Below are positions 23,010 to 34,285 of a stretch of 64,000 nucleotides of DNA, piece after piece. Below the pieces are notes generated by a model, which did not search any database, had not been told where the DNA came from, and saw only the letters and a program-made list of their open reading frames with translations. Position 1 is the first letter of the stretch, and each line of letters opens with the position of its first letter. A program made the translations under genes and the position numbers. The stretch is taken from NCBI RefSeq assembly GCF_000224145.3, contig NC_020172.2:814921-878920 (forward strand), given 5' to 3'. The DNA comes from Ciona intestinalis. Its lineage: Eukaryota; Chordata; Ascidiacea; Phlebobranchia; Cionidae.

Positions 23010-23099
23010 TCCTTCGAGCCGGATTCGAACCAGCGACCTATGGATTTCTGATGATTAAACAACTACAGTCCACCGCTCTACCAACTGAGCTATCGAAGG
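23010..23099 (-). tRNA. tRNA-Tyr (GTA), intron-containing
   Basis: The 5' end CCTTCGA pairs with TCGAAGG at the 3' end and the discriminator base is A. A box TAGCTCAGTTGGTAGAGCGG, B box GGTTCGAATCC. The anticodon GTA is followed by a G and an intron of about 16 nt, as expected for tRNA-Tyr. The 5' flank (to about 23,205) matches the spacer of the tandem tRNA-Tyr arrays at 47.6 and 61.1 kb. Confidence 0.95.
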
Positions 23100-23561
23100 G
23101 GTGTGTCTACAGATACACAACGACGTACTTGTCATGTGTCAATCAAATATTAGGATGAAATTGCAATTTAAATAGCGGTCCAACGTGCAAAACGTCCTTG
23201 AAACCTTGTCGGGCTCACTGTGTATTTGTACTATTGATCGCTTAAATCAACGAACAGCTTCATTGTGAGTTCTGTATTCCTTTCGTTGTTTTAAATAGAA
23301 ATGCAACAATATACGATGAAGCCCAAGAAAGAAATAAATTTGTTATGTATGCCAAATACACTAGATACCCGCTATAATAAAAACACTGATCATAGAACGA
23401 AACAAACAAAAAAAGAGTACGCTCAAAATACAAGCTGTTATAATAACACGACTGTCCTCGTCATTTTCAACGTTCGATGTGTTCACAGTCAATATACTCT
23501 AACGACACAAAAGGGAAAATCTCAACGAAAATATGAAATATTATATAAGAAGGTAAGCTAG

Positions 23562-24182
23562 TTATAACAAAGTCAAATCGTCTTCTTCTTCCTCGTCTTC
23601 CACTTCTTCTTCTTCTTCTTGTAAAGTGGATAGAGACAGATCAGCCACAAGATGATGAAAGGAGACTCTCCGATTTTTTGCATGTTGTTTATCGGTGGAT
23701 GATTTTTGTTGAACCGGATTCTTGGGCTTTTTGGCAACTACACTCATTCGAACTTCACCGTTAGAAATCTCTTGTATGACATCATGTGTTCTAGCAGGAG
23801 CCGACGCTCTACGAACTCTTTGTTGACTTGTAGCGTTCTTAGCTTGGCCGCTAGATGATGATACAGGCTGAATTGAGGCCCGTCGACCATTTGGACGTTT
23901 TGCGAGACCTGAAGAGCGCTCTCGTTGTCGCTGCTGAAACTCCTGCAACAACAAATATCTCAATATATAAAAGAAGGTATATAATACTATACAAACATTA
24001 TCCGCTATTGTTGAAATGCAAATTTACAAGAAATAAAACTTTATAAACCTGTATATCGCGCGGATCTGCGATGATTTTACGAGCAGCTTTCGAGGCCGCT
24101 GGTTTTTGCCTGCTTTGTCCAACGAAGACAACTCTCCGTTTATTTTCAGTGCCTGCTTTTCCTACCTTATCCGATCTTGTAT
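23562..24182 (-). CDS. Unrecognised protein, 3' part (two exons), acidic tail and RVxF-like motifs
   Basis: Two well-formed exons: 24182-24049 and 23942-23562 (stop at 23562), joining in frame as ...DPRDIQ/EFQQRQRERSSG. The 5' exons were not found. The protein is Arg/Lys/Ser-rich and probably disordered. It has two PP1-docking-like motifs, RRVVF in the first exon and RRVSF in the second, and ends in an acidic stretch (EEEEEVEDEEEEDD then LTLL). Basic character suggests nuclear or cytoskeletal location, but that is inference. I cannot name the family. The reading frames are long, both splice junctions are good, and composition differs from the spacers, so a real gene is likely. Confidence 0.65.
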
Positions 24183-24257
24183 CTGCGTGACAGTTAAATT
24201 TAATATTATACACACATATATTTTGTTGTTTTAGATTCCAGACATAATAATGTAATT

Positions 24258-24446
24258 TAGTATTACGATGGGGGTAAGATGAAAAATGTTTTTATTCCCC
24301 TTTTCTTGTCCCAGTTTGTAGTAAATAACAAATATTTACACAATTAAATATCCCATTCCCATCCTCACGTAAATTGTTCAAAACACGACCGCGAAATAGG
24401 AATTTAGGTGCTGTAACCCCATCCCATCTTACCCCACACTACTACA
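24258..24446. repeat. Inverted-repeat MITE-like element, diverged copy
   Basis: Starts AGTATTACGATGGGGGTAAG, ends CCCATCTTACCCCACACTAC. The interior has TTGTCCCAGTTTGTAGTAAA, in the opposite orientation to copies 1-5. Confidence 0.7.
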
Positions 24447-27400
24447 TTGAATTGTTTGCTGCTAAAACGTTTGTTTTATCCCATCAACGTCTCGTTTGCC
24501 ATTTGACAAAAAAAATAAGTTTTACCCAGTGGCAGACGAAACTTTAAAATATATTAAATGTTTTCAGACAGAAGAAGCCAAAAAATGTTTACTACCCCAT
24601 TTAATATTATAGGAGGTTCGTCTATCATGATCAAAGTCGTTAACGATACTTAAATCCACACAACCAATGTTACACCGCGATAAATAAACACTTGTTCTAA
24701 TTTGGGAATATGAACAAACAGTCAGATGTCGAAATCAAGTTAAAACCGAATGTGGCCGTCAGCCCATATGTCATGTTTGCAAAACTACAAAATAAAACGC
24801 GTCTTCCAATCTATTTTTTCGAAAGTTTTTGCCAGATTTAAATCATAAAGCCAAACCTTGCTGTCACGTGTGCAAATAAACGATGTGTGCCATATATTAT
24901 GGTCGGTCAGTTACTTTGTGGATCTTTGACAACAGAACAAAGGAACATCTGTTTGCTTATAAGTATCTAGTGGATATAAAGGATAGCTCTGTTCCTAATG
25001 GTACTTGACACCGACGTGATCAATAGATCAAACCAAACACAAAGTTTAATTTATAAGCCCCTCCACCAGGTTATTGAAATAAATTCCAAGGATAGATTCT
25101 CATTGCAGACAAACGGTGTTTTTTATGTCTTTTATATAACCGTCAAACAAGTAACTACTTCTTTACTAACCGTATCCATTTCCCTGAAGTTTGTCCGATT
25201 CTATAAGAACGTTTCCACGCTGTTGTCTTTTGGACTGATACATTTTGCCTGAAACTTAAATCATCCCGTTTAAACCTACTGCTGCAAGAGTTTTAATGTA
25301 TGTTACTGACAAATCACACGATAAAAACAGACTAAGATGTTTAATATAGAACTACATATTTCCTCTACAAAGTAAAGCCATTCACACAATCAAGCTGGCG
25401 ACCCAGCCACGTCTTCATACATTCTTATCAACTTTATACGTGTACGGCAATATGTACTTGGGCAAGTTCCAATATATGCATTATTACTTAGGCTTATCTT
25501 AATCAGTACTGCGGTGCCTACATTAAATAAATCTGTCACGTTCTAACAATAAAAGCGAATTACTTTTAATACATTATATACACGGAACGGTTTGCGCATA
25601 CGCGTCGCAAACAAACTGGCAAGTAATAAAAAGTGACAGCCAAATCCATTTTAAACTTTAGATTGACATCAACACTAATTGATAAGCTGGAATTCAACTT
25701 TAATGTGCTGGTACTTTTGCTTGAAACCTACATTTTTGCGAATTGTTCTAAATACGACATGTTTGCACCGTCTGAATCGATACCTGACAGTTAAAAATAT
25801 GTTTTCATTCTGTTTGTTCGCAAACTGCCTGGCGAGGTTATTCATCAATCAGGAGAGAGCAAAATTTGTCGTTCTCTTTGATATCGCAGTAACATTTATA
25901 TCCTGTCATCAAATGAGGCCTCTGACAGAGTTTAATACGCATAAGTCAAATCAACACACTAAGCGAAATTACCTCGTTACACAGACCAGATTTCTTATAC
26001 TGTTTAAATGTGGTTCAGCTAATGGACCTGCCAACAAGGCGTAATCGTATGCTTAAATAATGATTTAAAATCTGTTCAATATTACCAACAAATTAAACTC
26101 GCAATGTACTGGCAGTCACACATTGCAAACGACACGAAGATAAAACAGTACGTACGTTTCGCTTTACCATAAATTTTCACAGATAACGGAAAGTTGAAAT
26201 GCTATTCTTAGATTTTTATTACCTTACGCTAAAAACGAACACCCGCTTAATTGATTGTGGCTTACTCTATTTGCAATCCTGATGTGCGTTGATAGAATTA
26301 CGAGTCATGTTCCTACCGCAGAATCAACAGAAAAATTTGCGTTTTAGGAAATATTTTAATTATTGCATATAAACGTGTTATAAATTAGCATTGTACTTGG
26401 ACGTTGTACTGGATCACTGACGTAAAAAACAATTCTGAGAAACGCATAAGCTACAGTTAACAACAAAACAAGCTTACTGGTAAAGTAACACTTGTTTCAC
26501 AGCAGACCTAAAAGTATGTATGGTAGGCTGTGACAATATATGATCCATGTTTTCACTTTATTTTCTCGTCCCATGGTAGTAAACAAACAACTAATTTTAA
26601 CAGAACTATATCGTATATCCTTTTGACTCTAAAACAGCGTTCTCAATTGTTACAAATTAGATTAAAAATATGGCACTTTATGTGATAACATAATAATAAT
26701 AACTTTTTATTTGTCTCTTCGATTACAGTAGCGAAGATTTAGAAATGTTTCAAACGAAAAGACAGGATATAGCGACAAAACAACAGTTGTTAAAACACGC
26801 TTACAGTTAAAACATATTTACATTTAGTTGGAAGAAAATAAGCGTGGTCGCCACACCTAGCAGACAAACGAGCCATTTATTTTAATTAAGTTAAACTTCT
26901 AATAGAAACAAAAGTGTGCGTAAAGACACGACCCGTACAAACATTATTCGTCATGCTCAACAGTACTATTAAACCTGTTATTAATAATATATGTAACAGC
27001 TAGGATTTAGGAAATTTACTGACTTGATAAATAATTTGTATACGATATGTTTCTAACTTCTGACGACTGGCACATTCAAAGCAACTTTGTAGATAGTTTC
27101 TTAAACCTATTTAGCTAAACTTCCATAAATATTTTACCAAACAAAGGGATAATTTTTTTTTCTCACTGTCCGAACCACCATCATATATCAAGCGACAGAA
27201 TCTCGCGAAGTTATAAAAGAGAGTTTGTTATTCTGGCAGTTGTTGGTGGGGGCAAATATTTATTTTTCCAAACGCTATCTCGTTTTTCACCCACCAATAC
27301 CTCTTGGTCAGCGCGGCTGTTTTTGGAAACGTGAAGGAATGATTTATACCGGGTTTTTAATTGCAAACCTGTATAATCAGATTATTTGAAAGAGAATTAT

Positions 27401-27616
27401 GTGTTCGAAAAAGGGCGGATGCTGAAACTACTGGATTAAAACTGATGTTAACATATCGTCTCCGCTGCAAACAAAGTACATTTTAATTGCAACTCGGGTT
27501 TGTATTCCTAAGAGGTTGTTTGTATGCTAGGGCAATATGAAAAAACTTCGCGTGAGGCATTGAACGTATAGAAAAACAGTTATTACATATACGTAATTGC
27601 CATGACGTAAAACTAG
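24447..27616. other. Spacer without a recognised gene
   Basis: No open frame resembles a known protein. Missing 5' exons of the 23.6-24.2 kb gene could lie here. It contains a degenerate repeat copy (about 26,520-26,690) and a short dispersed repeat (26,690-26,745). The frame at plus 25679-26044 is AT-rich and shows no family features. Confidence 0.45.
26690..26745 (-). repeat. Short dispersed repeat, possible retroposon 3' end
   Basis: On the minus strand it reads CTTCGCTACTGTAATCGAAG, then AGACAAATAAAAAGTTATT ending in TTA repeats. A near-identical copy lies at 49,494-49,552, and a weaker one may lie near 39,495-39,535. The shared end with a short TTA tail suggests the 3' end of a non-LTR retroposon family. 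Confidence 0.5.
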
Positions 27617-28700
27617 TAAACGTATTGAAACTTAAAACATAGTGTAATTATGTTTTTCGTGTAGAAAATTGAATACAGAACGGTAAAAGTTTGTAGTAAA
27701 AATGTTTCTTCCGCTCATTTACAAGAGATTGTCGTTACAAATGCGACAACTGCGTGTTTGCATACTGTATGTGGGGTGATGGTGATTCATTCGGCAAATT
27801 TACTGAAGTCGTACACCCTTAACCTGTGCAACAGCGCCACCAGCGGGACACTAAGTGTGGTTAGAACAAGCAAGATGGCGACCAAGGCGCTCACCCATGC
27901 TGGATAAGTCATTTTGACAATACCGGTCCCGTCCCACGCGTGGTATATTGGAGATTTAATGATATAGGAGACAACGATGGTACCGAAACAACCCAGCAAC
28001 AAAATGGGGCAGAGAAATTGCATACATGTCTTCCAGTAAATGTTCAGGCGCTGCCCGGTCATAAAGTGAATGTCGTTTCCCAACCTGTTAATATAAATCA
28101 AGTATTAAGTGTATTAACAAATGTCACAGTTATATCAAATTACAACGAATAGTGTACTAAATATAACTTGAACAGATTTGGTGCATCCGGTATAAACAGA
28201 AAATGTTCGATTGAGAGAAAACTATATCACGTGTGCAGTGCCGCAGCCAGAAAAAAATAGAGGAGGGGGTTAATCATAAAATATTAAAACAATTTTTTTT
28301 TATTTTAAAAGGGGAGGAAGGGTCGCCACATCCTAAACCCCCTTGGCTGCGCCACTGCACGTGTTTACAGAACGGGTAGCCTAGTATATATGCTATAAAA
28401 TGTCACTTTATAATCTTTGCTTAATATTAAATAATTATTTATTTTTTAAAGAAATGTTGTGTTTAATCTTTTGTATAAAAGCTAACATGCTTATAAAAAC
28501 CAGTGGGAAAACATACTTAAAACCTTATGGACAAGTAAGACAAACCCACCGTTTAATACCGTACAAAAAGGCAACGGCGAAAGTTTCACAAAGAACAATG
28601 TACAGAAGTCCCGTGCCTACGTACACGTCATCAAATATTTCGACCAGATAAATTCCTTTCTTGGTTGTCAAAGTTAGACCAATAATGAACATAACTGCAA
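27617..28700 (-). repeat. Near-identical second copy of the last two SLC6 exons
   Basis: This segment repeats 29383-30466 at a constant offset of 1766 bp. It includes a full copy of the penultimate coding exon (28694-28550) and the last exon (28084-27787, stop at 27787). I count about seven substitutions and one small indel near 28,697. The exon differences seen are synonymous. It abuts the N gap at 28709-29382. It is either a haplotype copy wrongly placed in tandem or a very recent tandem duplication. Confidence 0.9.
28236..28357. repeat. hAT-like MITE in an SLC6 intron (duplicate copy)
   Basis: Begins CAGTGCCGCAGCCAG and ends CTTGGCTGCGCCACTG, so the termini are inverted repeats. The flanks CACGTGTG and CACGTGTT form an 8-bp target duplication with one mismatch, the size made by hAT transposases. 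The core is T-rich without coding capacity. Confidence 0.75.
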
Positions 28701-28708
28701 AAATAAAA

Positions 28709-29382
28709 NNNNNNNNNNNNNNNNNNNNNNNNNNNNNNNNNNNNNNNNNNNNNNNNNNNNNNNNNNNNNNNNNNNNNNNNNNNNNNNNNNNNNNNNNNNN
28801 NNNNNNNNNNNNNNNNNNNNNNNNNNNNNNNNNNNNNNNNNNNNNNNNNNNNNNNNNNNNNNNNNNNNNNNNNNNNNNNNNNNNNNNNNNNNNNNNNNNN
28901 NNNNNNNNNNNNNNNNNNNNNNNNNNNNNNNNNNNNNNNNNNNNNNNNNNNNNNNNNNNNNNNNNNNNNNNNNNNNNNNNNNNNNNNNNNNNNNNNNNNN
29001 NNNNNNNNNNNNNNNNNNNNNNNNNNNNNNNNNNNNNNNNNNNNNNNNNNNNNNNNNNNNNNNNNNNNNNNNNNNNNNNNNNNNNNNNNNNNNNNNNNNN
29101 NNNNNNNNNNNNNNNNNNNNNNNNNNNNNNNNNNNNNNNNNNNNNNNNNNNNNNNNNNNNNNNNNNNNNNNNNNNNNNNNNNNNNNNNNNNNNNNNNNNN
29201 NNNNNNNNNNNNNNNNNNNNNNNNNNNNNNNNNNNNNNNNNNNNNNNNNNNNNNNNNNNNNNNNNNNNNNNNNNNNNNNNNNNNNNNNNNNNNNNNNNNN
29301 NNNNNNNNNNNNNNNNNNNNNNNNNNNNNNNNNNNNNNNNNNNNNNNNNNNNNNNNNNNNNNNNNNNNNNNNNNNNNNNNNN
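28709..29382. other. Assembly gap between duplicated SLC6 ends
   Basis: 674 N. The gap separates the two nearly identical copies of the gene's 3' end and makes the tandem arrangement uncertain. Confidence 0.95.
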
Positions 29383-29552
29383 TAAACGTATTGAAACTTA
29401 AAACATAGTGTAATTATGTTTTTCGTGTAGAAAATTGAATACAGAACGACAAAAGTTTGTAGTAAAAATGTTTCTTCCGCTCATTTACAAGAGATTGTCG
29501 TTACAAATGCGACAACTGCGTGTTTGCATACTGTATGTGGGGTGATGGTGAT

Positions 29553-32500
29553 TCATTCGGCAAATTTACTGAAGTCGTACACCCTTAACCTGTGCAACAG
29601 CGCCACCAGCGGGACACTAAGTGTGGTTAGAACAAGCAAGATGGCGACCAAGGCGCTCACCCATGCTGGATAAGTCATTTTGACAATACCGGTCCCGTCC
29701 CACGCGTGGTATATTGGAGATTTAATGATATAGGAGACAACGATGGTACCGAAACAACCCAGCAACAAAATAGGGCAGAGAAATTGCATACATGTCTTCC
29801 AGTAAATGTTCAGGCGCTGCCCGGTCATAAAGTGAATGTCGTTTCCCAACCTGTTAATATAAACCAAGTATTAAGTGTATTAACAAATCTCACAGTTATA
29901 TCAAATTACAACGAATAGTTTACTAAATATAACTTGAACAGATTTGGTGCATCCGGTATAAACAGAAAATGTTCGATTGAGAGAAAACTATATCACGTGT
30001 GCAGTGCCGCAGCCAGAAAAAAATAGAGGAGGGGGTTAATCATAAAATATTAAAACAATTTTTTTTTATTTTAAAAGGGGAGGAAGGGTCGCCACATCCT
30101 AAACCCCCTTGGCTGCGCCACTGCACGTGTTTACAGAACGGGTAGCCTAGTATATATGCTATAAAATGTCACTTTATAATCTTTGCTTAATATTAAATAA
30201 TTATTTATTTTTTAAAGAAATGTTGTGTTTAATCTTTTGTATAAAAGCTAACATGCTTATAAAAACCAGTGGGAAAACATACTTAAAACCTTATGGACAA
30301 GTAAGACAAACCCACCGTTTAATACCGTACAAAAAGGCAACGGCGAAAGTTTCACAAAGAACAATGTACAGAAGTCCCGTGCCCACGTACACGTCATCAA
30401 ATATTTCGACCAGATAAATTCCTTTCTTGGTTGTCAAAGTTAGACCAATAATGAACATAACTGAAAAATAAAAACGCAAAAATACATAATATTTCTTTTT
30501 AATTTAAACTAAAGCTGTTAAATTAGAGACGGAGTTTTTATGAAAACGTCAGTCATTCTAATGTGACGCATATAAGCTGTAAATGTTTATTACATTAAAT
30601 GTTTACCTAACAAGTCAAACAGTAATTCCAATGTATATACATATAGTGGGATGGGGGGAGATGGGACACCTTTTCATCTCCCCCCACAATACTTTATATT
30701 TAACATGTGTGAAGTAAATGATATTACCTATGCATAGCAATAATGCTAGTTTAGCCTTTGAAATCTTGCATCCCAGATCTCGAATTAAAGACACAATCCC
30801 AGTAAAGTTTCCCAACACGCTTCCCAGCCCGATGTTAACGATCATAAAGAAGAAAAGGACAGACCAAAAGTTTGAGCCCGGAAATTTCAAGATGGCGTCG
30901 CAAAACGAAATGAAGGCGAGACCTGTACCGCCGGGGATCTAAAATCACATTCAATTATGCGTGTAATGTAAAAAGGTGCAATTTATACTTTAAAGTGTGT
31001 TACACCGAATGCCTGACCAATGTCAAAAGTGCATACTATAGTAAAATGACATTGCTGATTTACAGCCACGACGCCGATAAAGAAATCAAATAGTGCTTTT
31101 ATTAGAGATTTACAGCTTTGATATAACTTACAGAGCCGAGTTCTTTGGCGGGCGAGCAGTCTTGTAAAAGGTCCGTACCGTTTCCAAAAGTCCCATTGAA
31201 GGCACTGTTTAGAGTTGTCATGTTAACGTTATCGTTTGTCAGGGTTCCATTTAAAGTTGCATTCATCCTTTGCAGTGTCACCTCGTTTCTGATTGAAATA
31301 AAACATCATTTTTAATGTAGGTAGTTCAATTGTGAACATGTTTCATTAAAAGAATTGTTCCTGTGCTAAATTAGCCATGGCAATTGGGAACATATGCCAT
31401 AAACAGTAGATAGAGTAATGGTGGTATTTTAAACTGAAAGGTTTGGCATTTAGGATAAAATTACGAAAACTTTACTTGATTCAAATAAATGTTATAAGTG
31501 TTCTGTCAATTAACCTGGCGAGGCAAAGCTTTGAGTTAGCGACCGCTTTAAATCCCATGACACCAAACACAATGAGTGCAACGAAGAGTGACGTAAAGCT
31601 ATTTACGGTTGCTACAAAGATGGTATCAAAGATGCAGTTGTTGTGAGTTGTGGTGTAACTGGCAAACGCGATGTAGGTCCCCTGGCCCAAACCAATACTA
31701 AAAAAGATCTGAGTTAAAGCGTCGAGCCAGGCTGCTGGGTTCTTCAGTTTTTCAATCTGTGATGAGACGATTTTTAGTAAAAACTGATTGTATGTGGGGT
31801 AAGATGGGATACTGTTAGGCCTAAAATCCATATTTTTTGATCGGTCTTTAAACCGTTTACAACGAGAGGATGTGGTTTAAAAATCTGTAAAAATCATTGG
31901 TTACTTTCAAATGGGACGAAAAAAAGAGAATGAAAACATGTCCCATCCTAACCCACCATACTATATATGAACTTTTTTCATGTAGTTGTGGGAAAAAAGG
32001 ATAATCACTCACGTCTGGTCTAAAGAGGTAGGCTATACCGGCCGCCGCCCCGTCTAATAGAATTGTTCGAATAGCGAACGCTGTCAACACGATGTACCTG
32101 AAAGCGTATAGAATTAAACTGATTATATTGGAATAGCACATGGGACGGTAATGCCATGTCATCGGTCTCGTTAGTGTGCGTTTTGACTGTTTTTATGACA
32201 GCTGACGAGCGGTAATTAACAGCTGCTATTGAGTGAAACCGACTGTCAGAGTAGAAGCAGTTATCCTGATCGATGTATCACAGATTGACTTACGGAAAGA
32301 AGACGGCAAAGTACATGACCTTTCCGGTGGACGATGTACCTCTAACAAGTCCGATAAACAGAGCGAACCACGCGACGAACGAAGCGGCAACCACCCACCA
32401 GTTCAGCTCCCCTGTTAATAGTTACCCGTTAAGAGCTCCCCATCATACAGTTTAAATGTAGGTCAACAGGAAACAAGAGCAGTTTCACATTGGTAAATAC

Positions 32501-34285
32501 TAATACCCGTCTCGCGTTTCGAACACGAAGAATTCGGCCGGTCGCAGCCGAAAATCAGGTTATAAAAACAACCGGTCAGTCGAGAATGCTTATACTAACT
32601 GGTAACCCATTATAGTACAACAAAAGCACTCATTATACACGTTTTAGAATAATACCTTGTAAATTATGTATACGTAAAATCTGCCAGCACTCATGCACAA
32701 TGTAAGTGGCTGGGAGATTATTGTAAAGTGAATTGTATTGGTTACGGCAAAACCCTATACATTTTAAACCACGTTGCTGTACAACGGGAAATGTACCCGG
32801 ACTGGAATAAAATATACAGTGTATCCATCAGCCGTAACGCCAAATATACGTTACATGAACAATTTCTTACCTCCTTGATCGATGGTTACTGGCACATCCA
32901 GGGTTTCTCGGAACCAGAAATATGATGTAGGAGATGAATCAGCGCATTCTTGTACAATCGTAGCCGTCATGTTAATACCGGAATAGGTTACCGGGCACGA
33001 CTCCCACGGAAGTGGAAAACGGAACGAGTTGGCTGTATAGAAGAATGCCAAGGAGAGTATGACGTTGTAGTACAAACCAAGAACTAAACACACCTGAGTA
33101 AAAGACACATGTGTAAAGCGAATAGTCAAAACCCCCAGAACCATACATGTAACTTAAGTTAATAAAAAAGCGAAACTTTTCTTGTTTATGTAAAATCGAG
33201 TGCGAATGACATATTCCATACACGTCTTGGACGGTCTGGTTTGTTTTAATGTATTGACTAAATGTGACAGCGTTACATAAACCAATGCGCGTTATTTGTA
33301 GCAATCCGTTACATCATAGAAGGATACCGGTGTCAAGTCACAGTTTTAAATTTCCTCTCTGCTTCCTTTAAAGATGTAGGCACATACTCTCTCTGAGTCT
33401 ACAATGATGTACAGCTCTTGCAATTTACCAAGGGAATAGATTCATCTCTACGCGCATATCCAAGAGAATAACGTTATGTTATTAATATAGTATATAACTT
33501 ACCACAAGTGATGCTATGCCTATACCGGTGGTATAGGGACTGACCCTACTCCACACGCCAATTGCTCCTTTCTTAGCCCGCTGGCCCATGGAGTATTCCA
33601 TTAAGAGAAGCGGATAACCAACCACCAGTAACATTATGGCGTAAGGAATCAGGAAAGCACCTGGGATATGCAAGCTTTAACAAACCGAACGATATACTAA
33701 ACAAATATAATATTACGGTGGGGTAAGACGGGTCATGTTATTATTATTCTCTTTTTTCGTTCCATTTTATAGTATAGTAAACAAAGAATATTTTCATAGT
33801 AAACATAGAATATATTTACAAAATTATATAACCGTACAAAATGGTATAACCGCTGTTTTGGTGGTTCAGGAAACAATCGGATCAAAATTCGGACTTTATA
33901 GCATTCGTAGCGCGAATGAGCAATTCAGTCGAATGATATATTATTTACTAGGTCACGAGTGTGCTACGTTTACAGCCGGAATGAAACTCGGTAATTAAGT
34001 TGATGAAATACAGCTATAAAAGTCCATGTTATGTCACCTACCTCCGCCATGTTTGTGACACTTGTACGGAAACCTCCAGATATTACCAAGTCCAACAGCA
34101 TTTCCAAGAGATGTCAGAATGTATTCAGTCTTGTTGTTCCATGACTGCCGAGTCTTATCCTTGGAGCTTTCTTTCGACCCGCTTTCAATCACTCCAGTTT
34201 CCTTGTCGTTTAGAACTTGTAATTCCGAGCTGTCTTTATCGCTGGATACCATGCAGCGTTGCTCTTCCAAATCGTGCTTTACCAT
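29553..34285 (-). CDS. SLC6 family sodium-coupled amino acid transporter (SLC6A15-A20 type)
   Basis: Plasma-membrane neurotransmitter:sodium symporter family protein. Ten coding exons (34285-34042, 33660-33503, 33093-32871, 32411-32294, 32097-32013, 31756-31515, 31288-31132, 30938-30728, 30460-30316, 29850-29553) sum to 626 residues in an intact frame. TM1 holds [16 protein letters not shown] followed by KCHKHGGG, the family signature. Next come [12 protein letters not shown] and the YYNVI block typical of the B0AT/SIT/NTT4 subgroup, then the TM6 and TM7 regions. A large extracellular loop (exon 7) has at least six N-x-S/T sites. The C-terminal block has the [11 protein letters not shown] motif and ends DFSKFAE. 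The N-terminal 50 residues are charged and cytosolic. The exact paralog (A15 to A20) cannot be fixed by eye. The final two exons recur at 27.8-28.7 kb. Confidence 0.92.
30002..30123. repeat. hAT-like MITE in the last SLC6 intron
   Basis: Same element as at 28236-28357, at the same position within the duplicated segment, so the insertion predates the duplication or is shared by both haplotypes. Confidence 0.75.
30641..30698. repeat. Ends-only hairpin derivative of the inverted-repeat element
   Basis: Only the two termini remain: ATATAGTGGGATGGGGGGAG followed by ATGGGACACCTTTT, then CATCTCCCCCCACAATAC. The 150-bp interior found in other copies is missing. It sits in an SLC6 intron. Confidence 0.8.
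31790..31968. repeat. Inverted-repeat MITE-like element in an SLC6 intron
   Basis: Left end GTATGTGGGGTAAGATGGGA, right end GTCCCATCCTAACCCACCAT then ACTATATA. The interior is shortened but has the GGTTACTTTCAAATGGGACG block. Confidence 0.75.
33711..33880. repeat. Inverted-repeat element, degenerate copy in an SLC6 intron
   Basis: Left end TATTACGGTGGGGTAAGACG. The interior includes TAGTAAACAAAGAATATTTT. The right end is not clear. Confidence 0.55.

Noticed and set aside
25679-26044. 121-codon plus-strand frame
   Set aside because: Reads as AT-rich random composition without domain, signal peptide or coherent splice context.
28661-29401. 246-codon open frame
   Set aside because: Almost entirely N from the assembly gap.
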